A stretch of 64,000 nt of DNA, taken from the NCBI GenBank assembly GCA_963800975.1, contig CAWDDB010000014.1:434001-498000 (forward strand), given 5' to 3'. The notes under the pieces were generated by a model. That model saw only the letters and a program-made list of their open reading frames with translations, searched no databases and was not told the origin of the DNA. The first letter of the stretch is position 1; each line of letters starts with the position of its first letter. This stretch comes from JALYGY01 sp963800975. Lineage in GTDB: Bacteria > Actinomycetota > Rubrobacteria > Rubrobacterales > Rubrobacteraceae. Shown here one piece after another: positions 17,986 through 27,318 of the stretch. A program made the position numbers and the translations under genes.

Positions 17986-20900
17986 CTACGAAGCTGCCAT
18001 ATCCAGCTCGTCCACGTCGCGCGCGACGTAACCCTCGACGGCCACGGTGAGCTGCCTGTAGCGAGACAATCCGGTTGCCGCAGGGATCAGCTTGCCGATG
18101 ATCACGTTCTCCTTCAGGCCTGCCAGGTTGTCCACCTTGCCCTCGATGGCGGCGTCGGTAAGGACGCGCGCGGTCTCCTGGAAGGAGGCGGCCGAGAGGA
18201 AGCTGTCGGTGGCGAGCGAGGCCTTGGTTATGCCCATAAGGACCGTGTGGAAGGTGGCGGGCTTGCCCTCTTCCTCCTCGACGCGCTCGTTCTCGGCGAG
18301 GACCGTGAAGCGGTCGGCTACCTGATCGGGGAGCAAGCGCGTGTCGCCGGGGTCGTCCACGACGACCTTGCGAAGCATCTGGCGAACGATCACCTCGATG
18401 TGCTTGTCGTGGATGTCCACGCCCTGCGCGCGGTAGACCTTCTGAACCTCGTCCACCAGGTAACGCTCGGTGGTCGTGGTCCCGCGGTCGTAGCGCAGGT
18501 CGTTCTCCAGGATCTCGTGCGGGTAGACGGCGCCGTCCGTGACCGGGGTGTTGGCCGTTACCTCGGCCCCCTCTACGAACTCGGACCGCAGGAGCTGGCG
18601 CTCGACCTTGTGCTCCTTGACCTCGGTGCCGTCCGGCGAGGTGAGGACCACCTTGATCAGCCTGTCCGAGTCGGTCTCTTCCAGGCTGACCGTGCCGTCT
18701 ATGTCGGCCAGCACGGCCTCGGCCTTGGGGTGCCGCGCCTCGAAGAGCTCGACGACCCTCGGCAGGCCGGCGGTGATGTCCTCGCCGGCGATACCGCCGG
18801 TGTGGAAGGTGCGCATCGTGAGCTGCGTGCCCGGCTCGCCGATGGACTGGGCCGCGATGATGCCGACGGCCTCGCCCACGTCCACGGGCCTGTAGGTCGA
18901 GAGCGCCCTGCCGTAGCAAGCCTGGCAGACGCCCTGCGGGCTCTCACACTTGGAGGGCGTGCGCACGGGGACGATGGTCTCCCGCGGCAGCTCCTCCTGC
19001 CAGGAGGCGAGCAGGCGCAGCGTTATGTCCGTGCCAGCGTCAGCCACGACCTCCCCCGTCTCCGGGTTCACGAGGTCGTGGGCCAGGTAGCGGGCCGCGA
19101 CGGAGTCGTTCGGGTCGCCGCGCCCGTCGTTGAGGAAGAGCGGCAGGTCGACGTAGCCCTCGGTGCCGCAGTCCTCGTCGTTGATCACGACGTCCTGGGA
19201 CACGTCCACCAGGCGGCGCGTGAGGTAGCCAGAGTCGGCGGTGCGCAGGGCTGTATCCGCCTGGCCCTTCCTGGCGCCGTGCGTCGAGGTGAAGTACTCG
19301 AGGACCGAGAGCCCCTCCATGAAGTTGGACTTCACGGGCTCGTCGATGATCTCGCCCTTCGTGTTCGTCATGAGGCCGCGCATGCCGGCAAGCTGCGTTA
19401 TCTGGGAATAGTTACCCCGCGCGCCGGAGTTGGCCATCATGTAGATCGGGTTGAGGCGCCAGAGGTTCGCCTTCATGGCGTCCTCGACCTCGTTCTTGGC
19501 CTCGGTCCAGAGCGTGATAACGCGCTCCAGCCTCTCGTCGTCGGAGATAAAGCCGCTGTCCCACTGCTCCTCGACCTCCTCGACCATCGCGCCGTAGCGC
19601 TCGAGGATCTCGTCCTTCTGCTCGGGCACGACGATGTCGTTCTTGCCGACGGAGATGCCGGCGCGCGTCGCCGTGTGGAAGCCGACCCGCTTGAGGGTGT
19701 CGAGCAGCCGGCTGACGAGCTCGGTCGGGTAGCGCTCGACGTAGGCCTGGACGAGGTCCTTGATCTCGCCCTTCTTGAGCACGAGGTTGACGAACTCGTA
19801 TTCCTCCGAGCTGTGGGAATCGCCCAGGTAGTCCCTCAGGGTCTGCTCGACGTTCTCGTTGAACAGGACGCGGCCGAGGGTGGTCTCCACCCTCCCGCCG
19901 GCGCGCCGGTAGAGGACCTTGTCGTGGATCTTGAGCGAGCCCTCCTTGTAGGCCGCCTCCGCCTCGTCGTAGGAGGAGATGTACGCCTTGACGTCTTCCT
20001 CCTCGAACTCGTCAAAGGCGTAGGTGATGTAGTAGAGACCGAGGACCATGTCCTGCGAAGGCACGGCGATGGGGAACCCGTTGGCCGGCAGCAGGATGTT
20101 CTGCGTCGAGAGCATCAGGACGCGGGCCTCGGCCTGCGCCTCGGGGCTGAGCGGCACGTGCACCGCCATCTGGTCGCCGTCGAAGTCCGCGTTGAACGCG
20201 GCGCACACGAGCGGGTGGACCTGGATGGCCTTGCCCTCGACCAGCACCGGCTCGAAGGCCTGGATACCGAGGCGGTGCAAGGTGGGGGCGCGGTTCAGGA
20301 GCACGGGGTGCTCCTTGATGACGTCCTCCAGCACGTCCCAGACCTCGGGGCGAATCCTCTCCACCATCTGCTTGGCGCTCCGGATATTCGGCGCCAGCGC
20401 CCGGTCGACGAGCACCTTCATGACGAACGGCTTGAAGAGCTCGACCGCCATGAGGCGCGGCAGCCCGCACTGGTGCATCTTCAGCCCAGGACCGACGACG
20501 ATGACGGAGCGCCCGGAGTAGTCCACGCGCTTGCCTAGCAGGTTCTGCCGGAAACGGCCCTGCTTGCCCTTGAGCATGTCGGAGAGCGACTTGAGCGCGC
20601 GGTTTCCGGCGCCCGTGACGGCCCGGCCGCGACGTCCGTTGTCGAAGAGGGCGTCGACGGCCTCCTGCAGCATCCGCTTCTCGTTGTTGACGATCACGTC
20701 TGGGGCGCCCAGATCGAGCAGGCGCCGCAGCCTGTTGTTCCTGTTTATTACGCGCCTGTACAGGTCGTTTAGGTCCGAGGTGGCGAAGCGGCCGCCGTCG
20801 AGCTGGACCATCGGCCTGAGGTCGGGCGGCAGGACGGGGATGGCGTCCATGATCATCCACTCGGGCCTGTTGCCGCTGGTGCGGAAGGCGTCGACGACCT

Positions 20901-21870
20901 TGAGGCGCTTAATGGCCTTCTGGCGCTTCTGGCCGCGAGAGTCGTTTACTATGTCGCGCAGGTGCTGGGACTCTTCCTCGAGGTCCACCTGCGCGATGAG
21001 GTCCCTCACGGCCTCGGCGCCCATGCCGCCCCGGAAGTACACGCCGTAGCCCCACTCGTCCCCGAAGCGGTCCTTCATCTCGCGGAAGAGCTCCTCATCG
21101 TCCACGATCTGGCGCGGCTCGAGGGTCTGGAACTCCTCCCACGCCCGCCTGACGAGCTCTACCTGCTCGCTCACGGAGCGCCGGATGTCGTCGATGGCCT
21201 CCTTCTCTTCCTTGCGAACGCGGGCGATGGCCGCCTCGCGCTCCTGGTCGGGGAGGTCGGCGTACTCCTCGGTCAGCTCGTCCGGGGAGCTGTCGCCGTT
21301 GATGACGCTCTCGCGCTTGGTCCTGATGGCCTGCGCCTGGTCTATCTCCTCGTCCCGCTCTTCCTCGAGCTGGCCGATCTCGTCCTCGACCTTGCCCCGG
21401 AGCAGATCTATGTCGTTCGCCCGCTCCTCGCGGTCGACCCAGGTGACTATGGAGCTGGCGAAGTAGAGGACCCTGTCGAGCTCCTTGGGGCTGATGTCGA
21501 GCAGGTAGCCCATCCGGCTCGGCACGCCCTTCACGAACCACACGTGGGCTATGGGGGCGGCGAGCTCGATGTGGCCCATCCTGTCGCGCCTGACGCGAGC
21601 GCGGGTCACCTCGACCCCGCAACGCTCGCAGATGATCCCCTTGAAGCGGATCCTCTTGTACTTGCCGCAGTAGCACTCCCAGTCCTTGGAGGGGCCGAAG
21701 ATGCGCTCGTCAAAGAGCCCGTCCTTCTCCGGACGCAGGGTGCGGTAGTTGATGGTCTCGGGCTTGGTTACCTCGCCGCGGGACCACTCACGGATCTCAT
21801 CGGCCGAAGCGAGGCCGATGGAGATCTTCTCCAGCTTGTTTATGTCTATGTCGCGCTCTAGTCCCTGCAA
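17986..21870 (-). CDS. rpoC: RNA polymerase beta' subunit
   Basis: The catalytic subunit with the active-site Mg. The 1294-residue protein has the N-terminal zinc ribbon (CYCGKYKRIRFKGIICERCG), the absolutely conserved NADFDGDQMAVH and the second zinc site around CESPQGVCQAC. Residues ~130-230 include a charged, helical insertion (EEERDEEIDQAQ... EEYADLPDQ) as in actinobacterial subunits. The start codon lies three bases after the rpoB stop. The 3' side has only a weak hairpin (CCGCT/AGCGG near 17965-17984) before the str promoter. Confidence 0.98.
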   Translation of the reverse strand: MQGLERDIDINKLEKISIGLASADEIREWSRGEVTKPETINYRTLRPEKDGLFDERIFGPSKDWECYCGKYKRIRFKGIICERCGVEVTRARVRRDRMGHIELAAPIAHVWFVKGVPSRMGYLLDISPKELDRVLYFASSIVTWVDREERANDIDLLRGKVEDEIGQLEEERDEEIDQAQAIRTKRESVINGDSSPDELTEEYADLPDQEREAAIARVRKEEKEAIDDIRRSVSEQVELVRRAWEEFQTLEPRQIVDDEELFREMKDRFGDEWGYGVYFRGGMGAEAVRDLIAQVDLEEESQHLRDIVNDSRGQKRQKAIKRLKVVDAFRTSGNRPEWMIMDAIPVLPPDLRPMVQLDGGRFATSDLNDLYRRVINRNNRLRRLLDLGAPDVIVNNEKRMLQEAVDALFDNGRRGRAVTGAGNRALKSLSDMLKGKQGRFRQNLLGKRVDYSGRSVIVVGPGLKMHQCGLPRLMAVELFKPFVMKVLVDRALAPNIRSAKQMVERIRPEVWDVLEDVIKEHPVLLNRAPTLHRLGIQAFEPVLVEGKAIQVHPLVCAAFNADFDGDQMAVHVPLSPEAQAEARVLMLSTQNILLPANGFPIAVPSQDMVLGLYYITYAFDEFEEEDVKAYISSYDEAEAAYKEGSLKIHDKVLYRRAGGRVETTLGRVLFNENVEQTLRDYLGDSHSSEEYEFVNLVLKKGEIKDLVQAYVERYPTELVSRLLDTLKRVGFHTATRAGISVGKNDIVVPEQKDEILERYGAMVEEVEEQWDSGFISDDERLERVITLWTEAKNEVEDAMKANLWRLNPIYMMANSGARGNYSQITQLAGMRGLMTNTKGEIIDEPVKSNFMEGLSVLEYFTSTHGARKGQADTALRTADSGYLTRRLVDVSQDVVINDEDCGTEGYVDLPLFLNDGRGDPNDSVAARYLAHDLVNPETGEVVADAGTDITLRLLASWQEELPRETIVPVRTPSKCESPQGVCQACYGRALSTYRPVDVGEAVGIIAAQSIGEPGTQLTMRTFHTGGIAGEDITAGLPRVVELFEARHPKAEAVLADIDGTVSLEETDSDRLIKVVLTSPDGTEVKEHKVERQLLRSEFVEGAEVTANTPVTDGAVYPHEILENDLRYDRGTTTTERYLVDEVQKVYRAQGVDIHDKHIEVIVRQMLRKVVVDDPGDTRLLPDQVADRFTVLAENERVEEEEGKPATFHTVLMGITKASLATDSFLSAASFQETARVLTDAAIEGKVDNLAGLKENVIIGKLIPAATGLSRYRQLTVAVEGYVARDVDELDMAAS

Positions 21871-21873
21871 CGC

Positions 21874-24800
21874 TTACACCCCTCCTCTGCCGGAGAACGC
21901 GTCTGGCGCATCGTCCAGGCTGCCCGTCGGTTCGTCCCTGCTGAGGTTGATCCCCAGCGCCCTCGCGGCCTCGTCCCAGTCCCTGCGGTCCTGATCCTCG
22001 GCGGCGGCCTCGGCGTTGTAGACCGGCTTGACCGAGAGCCCCAAGGACTGCATCTCCTTGAGCAAGACCTTGAAGCTGGCCGGAACGCCCGGCTCCGGTA
22101 TGTTCTCGCCCTTGACGATGGACTCGTAGCTCTTCACGCGCCCGACCCGATCGTCGCTCTTTATCGTGAGCAGCTCCTGCAGGGTGTGCGCCGCGCCGTA
22201 GGCCTCGAGCGCCCACACCTCCATCTCGCCGAAGCGCTGCCCGCCGAACTGCGCCTTGCCGCCGAGCGGCTGCTGCGTGACCAGCGAGTACGGTCCCGTG
22301 CTGCGGGCGTGGATCTTGTCGTCCACCAGGTGAAGCAGCTTGAGTATGTACATGTAGCCGACCGTGATCCTGCCGTCGAACGGCTCGCCGGTCCTGCCGT
22401 CGTGCAGCGTCACCTTGCCGCCGCGGCCCATGCCGATCTCGGCCGAGCCGTTGGTACGGACCTGCTCGATGGCCTTGTCCACGTCCGCGACCTCGGCGCC
22501 GGAGAAGACCGGCGTCGAGACGAAGGTAGGACCGCCCCCGTTCTCTCCTAGGCCCTTGCTCGCGGCCCACCCGAGGTGGGTCTCGAGGATCTGGCCTATG
22601 TTCATGCGGCTCGGCACGCCGAGCGGCGAGAGGATAACGTCCACCGGTGTGCCGTCCTCCATGAACGGCATGTCCTCCTCGGGCACGATCTTGGAGATGA
22701 CGCCCTTGTTGCCGTGCCGGCCGGCGAGCTTGTCGCCCTCGGCGATCTTGCGCTTGGTGGCGACGAAGACGCGCACCATCTCGTTGACGCCTGGCTGCAG
22801 CTCGTCCCCGTCGTCCCGGCTGAAGCGCTTGACGTCTATGACGACGCCGCCCTCGCCGTGCGGCACCTTGAGGGAGGAGTCCTTGACCTCGCGCGCCTTC
22901 TCGCCGAAGATCGCGCGCAGCAACTTCTCCTCCGGCGTCGGCTCGGACTCGCCCTTGGGCGTGACCTTGCCGACCAGCACGTCTCCCGAGCCGACCTCAG
23001 CCCCGATACGGATGATCCCGTCGGCGTCGAGGTTCATGAGCACGTCGTCCGAGGCGTTGGGGATGTCCCTGGTTATCTCCTCGGGACCGAGCTTGGTGTC
23101 CCTAGCCTGAACCTCGTACTCCTCGATGTGTATCGAAGAGAGGGTGTCGTCCTTGACGATGCGCTCGGAGATGATGATGGCGTCCTCGAAGTTGTACCCT
23201 TCCCACGGCATGAACGCCACGAGCAGGTTCTTGCCGAGGGCGAGCTCGCCCTCGTCGGTGGACGACCCATCGGCCAGGACGGTCCCCGCCTCGACCTGCT
23301 CGCCCTCCGTGACGAGCGGCCGCTGGTTGACGCAGGTGCCCTGGTTGGAGCGGGCGAACTTCCTGAGGACGTACTCGTCCACCTCGCCGCCGGCGCGCCG
23401 GACCGTGATCCTGTCGGCCATCACCCGCTCGACGGTGCCCTCGTTGCGCGCGAGGAGCACGTCGCCGGTATCCGTCGCGGCCCGGAACTCCATCCCGGTC
23501 CCCACGTAGGGGGCCTCGCTCCTGAGCAGCGGCACCGCCTGCCGCTGCATGTTCGCGCCCATCAGCGCCCTGTTGGCGTCGTCGTGCTCGAGGAAAGGTA
23601 TGAGCGCCGTCGCCACCGAGACGGTCTGCAAGGGGGCCACGTCCATGTAGTCCACCTCGTCCGGCGCGACGGTCGCGACGTCGCCGCCCCGCTTGCGGGC
23701 GAGGATCTGGCCGTCCTCCACGATCTGGCCGGTCTGCAGGTCGACCGGCGTGTTGGCCTGGGCGATCGTGAACTCCTCCTCCTCGTCGGCGGAGAGGTAC
23801 TCGATCTCGTCCGTGACCTGGCCGTCCACGATCTTGCGGTACGGCGTCTGCACGAAGCCGTAGTCGTCGACGGTCGCGAACGTGGAGAGCTGCCCGATGA
23901 GCCCGATGTTCGGCCCCTCGGGCGTCTCGATCGGGCACATCCGACCGTAGTGCGTCGGGTGCACGTCCCTGACCTCTATGGGGGCCCGCTCGCGGCTAAG
24001 GCCGCCGGCGCCCATGGCGCTCAGGCGGCGCCTGTGCGAGAGCCCGCTCAAGGTGTTGGTCTGGTCCATGAACTGGGAAAGCTGGGAGGACCCGAAGAAC
24101 TCCTTTATCGCGCTCGCAACCGGCTTGGTGTTCACCACGGTTTGCGGCGTTATGGACTCCTCGTCCTGCGTCGTCATCCTCTCCCTGACCACGCGCTCCA
24201 TACGGTACATCCCGATCCGGAACGCTTCCTGCACCAACTCCCCAACGGTCCTCAGTCGCCTGTTGCCGAAGTGCTCGTACTCGTCGAGCTTGTGCCGGAT
24301 GCGCTCGTAGTTGACCCGCCCGAACTCCTCCTCCTCCGCGACCTCCTCGGAGGTCTCGATGAGACGCTTGAGCAGGGCCTCGATGTCCTCGATGGTCAGC
24401 GTGTGGTTCTCGAGCGGCACGTCCAGCTTGAGCTTCTTGTTGACCTTGTAGCGGCCGACCTCGGAGAGGTCGTAGCGCTTGGCGTCGAAGAAGAGCCCGT
24501 CGACCAGGTTCTGCGCGTTCTCTATGTTGACCGGCTCGCCCGGACGCTGGCGCCTGAACACCTCGAGCAGCGCCTCGTCCCGCGACGGCGTGTCGTCCCG
24601 CTCCAGCGTGTTGCGCACGAGCCACGAGCCGTCGAAGCGGTCCAGGATCTCCTCCGGTCCGCCCATCCCGAGGGCCTTCAAGAGCACCGTGACGGGCAGC
24701 TTGCGCTTGCGGTCGATGCGCACCGAGACGTAGCCCTTGGTCTCGACCTCGAACTCGAGCCAGGAGCCCCGGCTTGGCATCAGGCTGGCCGTGAGGACCT

Positions 24801-25254
24801 GCTTGGTGGCGTCCTTCGGCTCCATAACGTAGGCGCCGGGCGAGCGCACGAGCTGCGTGACCACGACGCGCTCGGTCCCGTTGATGATGAAGGTGCCAGA
24901 CTCTGTCATGAGCGGAAAATCGCCCATGAAGACGTCCTGCTCCCTTACCTCGCCCGTCTCCTTGACGATAAAGCGGACCTTCACAAAAAGCGGGGCCGCG
25001 AAGGTCTTGTCCTTGGACATGCACTCTTCCATGGAGACCGGCGGCTCCTCGAAGCGGTGCTCGCCAAACTCCACCGCGTAAGAGCCGGTGTAATCCTCTA
25101 TCGGGGAGATCTCCGTGAAGGTCCGGTCTATACCTTCGTCCCTGAACCTGTTAAACGAGTTGCGCTGGATCTCGACGAGATCCGGCAGCTGAATGTCGGT
25201 GAACTGCAAACGGGCGTAAGGGTGCCGTTTCCGGCGCACAACAGGCGTCAGCAA
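21874..25254 (-). CDS. rpoB: RNA polymerase beta subunit
   Basis: The second large RNA polymerase subunit. The 1126-residue protein has the rifampicin region with GSSQLSQFMDQTNTLSGLS, the MCPIETPEGPNIGLIGQL block and the C-terminal VPASFKVLLKEMQSLGL anchor. The rifampicin region departs at several usually invariant places (see findings). It starts at TTG 25254 behind a strong site (GGAGGAGAG), with a consensus promoter 54 bases further upstream, so it can be expressed apart from rplJL. Confidence 0.98.
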   Translation of the reverse strand: MLTPVVRRKRHPYARLQFTDIQLPDLVEIQRNSFNRFRDEGIDRTFTEISPIEDYTGSYAVEFGEHRFEEPPVSMEECMSKDKTFAAPLFVKVRFIVKETGEVREQDVFMGDFPLMTESGTFIINGTERVVVTQLVRSPGAYVMEPKDATKQVLTASLMPSRGSWLEFEVETKGYVSVRIDRKRKLPVTVLLKALGMGGPEEILDRFDGSWLVRNTLERDDTPSRDEALLEVFRRQRPGEPVNIENAQNLVDGLFFDAKRYDLSEVGRYKVNKKLKLDVPLENHTLTIEDIEALLKRLIETSEEVAEEEEFGRVNYERIRHKLDEYEHFGNRRLRTVGELVQEAFRIGMYRMERVVRERMTTQDEESITPQTVVNTKPVASAIKEFFGSSQLSQFMDQTNTLSGLSHRRRLSAMGAGGLSRERAPIEVRDVHPTHYGRMCPIETPEGPNIGLIGQLSTFATVDDYGFVQTPYRKIVDGQVTDEIEYLSADEEEEFTIAQANTPVDLQTGQIVEDGQILARKRGGDVATVAPDEVDYMDVAPLQTVSVATALIPFLEHDDANRALMGANMQRQAVPLLRSEAPYVGTGMEFRAATDTGDVLLARNEGTVERVMADRITVRRAGGEVDEYVLRKFARSNQGTCVNQRPLVTEGEQVEAGTVLADGSSTDEGELALGKNLLVAFMPWEGYNFEDAIIISERIVKDDTLSSIHIEEYEVQARDTKLGPEEITRDIPNASDDVLMNLDADGIIRIGAEVGSGDVLVGKVTPKGESEPTPEEKLLRAIFGEKAREVKDSSLKVPHGEGGVVIDVKRFSRDDGDELQPGVNEMVRVFVATKRKIAEGDKLAGRHGNKGVISKIVPEEDMPFMEDGTPVDVILSPLGVPSRMNIGQILETHLGWAASKGLGENGGGPTFVSTPVFSGAEVADVDKAIEQVRTNGSAEIGMGRGGKVTLHDGRTGEPFDGRITVGYMYILKLLHLVDDKIHARSTGPYSLVTQQPLGGKAQFGGQRFGEMEVWALEAYGAAHTLQELLTIKSDDRVGRVKSYESIVKGENIPEPGVPASFKVLLKEMQSLGLSVKPVYNAEAAAEDQDRRDWDEAARALGINLSRDEPTGSLDDAPDAFSGRGGV

Positions 25255-25307
25255 ATTAGCTCTCCTCCAGAAGGATCGTTGAAGAATGGCCGAACACGCA
25301 AACAGGT

Positions 25308-25336
25308 ATCTTACCTCTCGCGCAAGGACTAGTCAA
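25308..25336 (-). promoter_or_regulatory. Promoter of rpoBC
   Basis: TTGACT (25336-25331), 17-base spacer, TAAGAT (25313-25308). Predicted start near 25301, 47 bases before the TTG start of rpoB. This separates rpoBC transcription from rplJL, unlike the read-through arrangement of E. coli. Confidence 0.8.
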
Positions 25337-25445
25337 GGCACGCGAGGCAGATATCAGAAAAATTATGTCGCCGTTGCGTTACCGGCGCTCGGGAGTGTAG
25401 CACAACCGTTGGTGGCATGCCACGATCGGCTCTTTCGCAACGAGG

Positions 25446-25471
25446 AGCGGCGTCCCTTTGAGGGAGCGCCG
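25446..25471 (-). terminator. Second hairpin between rplL and rpoB
   Basis: A GC-rich imperfect inverted repeat (GCGGCG... CGCCGC with CCCT/AGGG inside). There is no T-run after it, so it is a weak terminator or processing site at best. Together with the larger hairpin at 25492-25522 and the palindrome GTGGCATGCCAC at 25412-25423 it fills the 278-base rplL-rpoB gap upstream of the rpoB promoter. Confidence 0.4.
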
Positions 25472-25491
25472 CCGTAACGGATCTGCCCGAT

Positions 25492-25522
25492 GCGTAGAGA
25501 CGGCCCGGGGCCGTCTCTACGC
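25492..25522 (-). terminator. 14-bp perfect hairpin just after rplL
   Basis: Arms GCGTAGAGACGGCC and GGCCGTCTCTACGC with a three-base loop, starting 11 bases after the rplL stop. A third copy of GTAGAGACG lies between the stop and the hairpin. No T-run follows, so this may be a repetitive palindrome or a processing/attenuation site more than a classical terminator. A similar GTAGGGGTCGT palindrome occurs near 63,700. Confidence 0.6.
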
Positions 25523-25532
25523 CGGGTCGTCT

Positions 25533-25919
25533 CTACTTAAGCTCGACGGCGCCGCCGGCTTCCTCGATCTGGGTCTTCAGGGCCTCGGCGTCCTCCTTGC
25601 TGACGCCCTCGCGCACCGGGTTCGGCGCCTCGTCGACAAGCGCCTTGGCCTCCTTGAGGCCGAGGCCGGTCGCGGCGCGCACCACCTTGATGACCTGGAT
25701 CTTCTTGTCGCCGGCCGCCTGGAGCACGACGTCGAACTCGGTCTGCTCCTCCTCGGCCTCGGCTCCCGCGCCGTCGCCGGCCACCGCGCCCGCCGGGGCC
25801 GCGGCCACCGCGGTCGCCGAGACGCCGAAGCGATCCTCGAGCGCCTTCACCAGCTCGGAGAGCTCGAGAACCGTCATGTTCTCGATGGTCTCCATCAACT
25901 CTTCCTGATTAACCGCCAC
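25533..25919 (-). CDS. rplL: 50S ribosomal protein L7/L12
   Basis: The flexible stalk protein that recruits translation GTPases. The 128-residue protein has the N-terminal dimerisation helix (ELMETIENMTVLELSELVKA), an Ala/Gly-rich hinge and the C-terminal domain (TEFDVVLQAAGDKKIQVIKV, GLGLKEAKALVDEAPNPVRE). It follows rplJ, its stalk anchor, by 27 bases. Confidence 0.97.
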   Translation of the reverse strand: MAVNQEELMETIENMTVLELSELVKALEDRFGVSATAVAAAPAGAVAGDGAGAEAEEEQTEFDVVLQAAGDKKIQVIKVVRAATGLGLKEAKALVDEAPNPVREGVSKEDAEALKTQIEEAGGAVELK

Positions 25920-25946
25920 TTCGATTCCTCCTAAACCTTGCGTTAC

Positions 25947-26468
25947 CTACGACTGCGCGCTTTTCTGCTCGGAGATCTGGTTCAGCGCGATGACCAGACC
26001 CTGGACGGTGTTGTTCAGCACGTTCACCAGCCCCGTGAGCGGCGAAGAGATGCCGCCGACGATCTGGGCCAGCAGCTGCTCCCGGCCCGGAAGCTTGCTC
26101 AGGGCGACGACGCCGGCCTCGTCGAGCACCCTGCCGCCTTCTAGCAGGCCGCCCTTCAGGACGAAGGACTCGACCCTGTCGGCGAACTCGGCCATGAGCT
26201 TGGCGCTGGCGACCGGGTCCTCGGAGAAGGCGAGGGCCGTCGGCCCGACCAGGAACTCGGAGAGATCCTCCACCCCGGCCTCGTCGGCCGCGCGGCGGGT
26301 AAGCGTGTTCTTCGCGACGACGAAATCGACGCCGGCCTCGCGACTGCGGGCGCGCAGCTGGGTGCTCTGCGCCACGTCCATCCCCTGGTAGTCGACGAGC
26401 ACCGCCGTGCCGCCGCGCAGTTTCTCGGCCAGCTCCTCTATTACCTGCGCCTTCTCTTCCCGGTTCAC
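25947..26468 (-). CDS. rplJ: 50S ribosomal protein L10
   Basis: L10 anchors L7/L12 dimers to the ribosome. The 173-residue product has the rRNA-binding N-terminal domain (LRGGTAVLVDYQGMDVAQST, FVVAKNTLTRRAADE) and the C-terminal helix that binds L12. The start is GTG at 26468 after GGAGGAG. It lies behind a structured leader that ends in a terminator-like hairpin (26488-26620). Confidence 0.96.
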   Translation of the reverse strand: MNREEKAQVIEELAEKLRGGTAVLVDYQGMDVAQSTQLRARSREAGVDFVVAKNTLTRRAADEAGVEDLSEFLVGPTALAFSEDPVASAKLMAEFADRVESFVLKGGLLEGGRVLDEAGVVALSKLPGREQLLAQIVGGISSPLTGLVNVLNNTVQGLVIALNQISEQKSAQS

Positions 26469-26487
26469 TCGTTCTCCTCCGCTACGC

Positions 26488-26620
26488 TAAAAACCCCGGG
26501 GCCGCAGAGGCGCCCGGGGCCAGAAGTCCCGTATTACCTTGCGACCTCGGCCGGAACATTAAGCCCGCTGGGGCACCGGCTGTCTGTGGTCTCGAGTCTC
26601 TTGTAAGTCCTAGATTCCGC
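26488..26620 (-). promoter_or_regulatory. L10-type leader with attenuator hairpin before rplJ
   Basis: A 160-base untranslated gap between rplA and rplJ. Its 3' part is a GC-rich hairpin (arms CCCCGGG and CCCGGGG plus inner CGC/GCG, 26520-26494) followed by five T, a classical intrinsic terminator about 25 bases before the rplJ start. Upstream lies AGACAGCCGGTGCCCC and a GC-rich region able to form kink-turn-like pairings. The position matches the known L10/L12-binding autoregulatory leader; the exact fold was not computed. Confidence 0.7.
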
Positions 26621-26628
26621 GCGTGATG

Positions 26629-27318
26629 TTAATCCTTCTCCACCGCGGGGTCAACCTTGACCGATGGGCCCATCGTCGTGGTCAGGGCGACGGACTTGAA
26701 GTACCGGCCCTTCACGGGCGCGGGTCGCGCCCTCTGCAGCTCCTCGCGCAGGGCAAAGTAGTTCTCGACCAGGCTGTCCAGGTCGAAGGACTTCTTGCCG
26801 ATCACGCCGTGGATGATCCCGTAGCGGTCCACGCGGTACTCTATCTTGCCGCGCTTTATGTCCTCGACCGCGCGACCAACGTCCTGCGTGACCGTGCCGC
26901 TCTTGGGGTTGGGCATGAGCCCGCGCGGACCGAGCGTCTGGCCCAGCGGACCCACAACCCGCATCTGGTCCGGGCTGGCGACCGCGACGTCGAACTCCAG
27001 GAAGCCCTCGTCCCTGACGCGGGCTGCCAGATCCTCGGAGCCCACGACGTCGGCGCCGGCCTCCTCGGCCTCACGCGCCTTGTCGCCGACGGCGAATACG
27101 GCCACCCGGCGCGTCTTGCCTGTGCCGTTGGGGAGCATCAGGGTGCCGCGCACCATCTGGTCCGCGCGCCTGGGGTCCACGTTCAGGTGGACGTGCGCCT
27201 CGACGCTCTCGTCGAACTTGGCGCCGTCCAGCTCCTTCAGGAGCTCCAGCGCCTCGCGCGGCGCGTATAGGCGCTCGGGGTCTATCCTCGTCTTTTGCTC
27301 TAGCAGCCTCCTACCCAT
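26629..27318 (-). CDS. rplA: 50S ribosomal protein L1
   Basis: L1 forms the mobile stalk at the E site and represses the L11 operon in many bacteria. The 229-residue protein has KFDESVEAHVHLNVDPRRAD, LMLPNGTGKTRRVAVFA and the GLMPNPKSGTVTQDV signature. It overlaps rplK by eight bases, so the two are coupled. Confidence 0.97.
   Translation of the reverse strand: MGRRLLEQKTRIDPERLYAPREALELLKELDGAKFDESVEAHVHLNVDPRRADQMVRGTLMLPNGTGKTRRVAVFAVGDKAREAEEAGADVVGSEDLAARVRDEGFLEFDVAVASPDQMRVVGPLGQTLGPRGLMPNPKSGTVTQDVGRAVEDIKRGKIEYRVDRYGIIHGVIGKKSFDLDSLVENYFALREELQRARPAPVKGRYFKSVALTTTMGPSVKVDPAVEKD

Noticed and set aside
17845..20538. A very long open frame (897 codons) on the plus strand opposite rpoC
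   Set aside because: It mirrors the codon pattern of rpoC in a GC-rich genome, has no recognisable domain and is rich in Leu, Val, Asp and Arg as expected for an antisense shadow.
22576..25332. A 918-codon open frame opposite rpoB
   Set aside because: Same reason: a strict antisense shadow of rpoB with no domain and no upstream ribosome-binding site.
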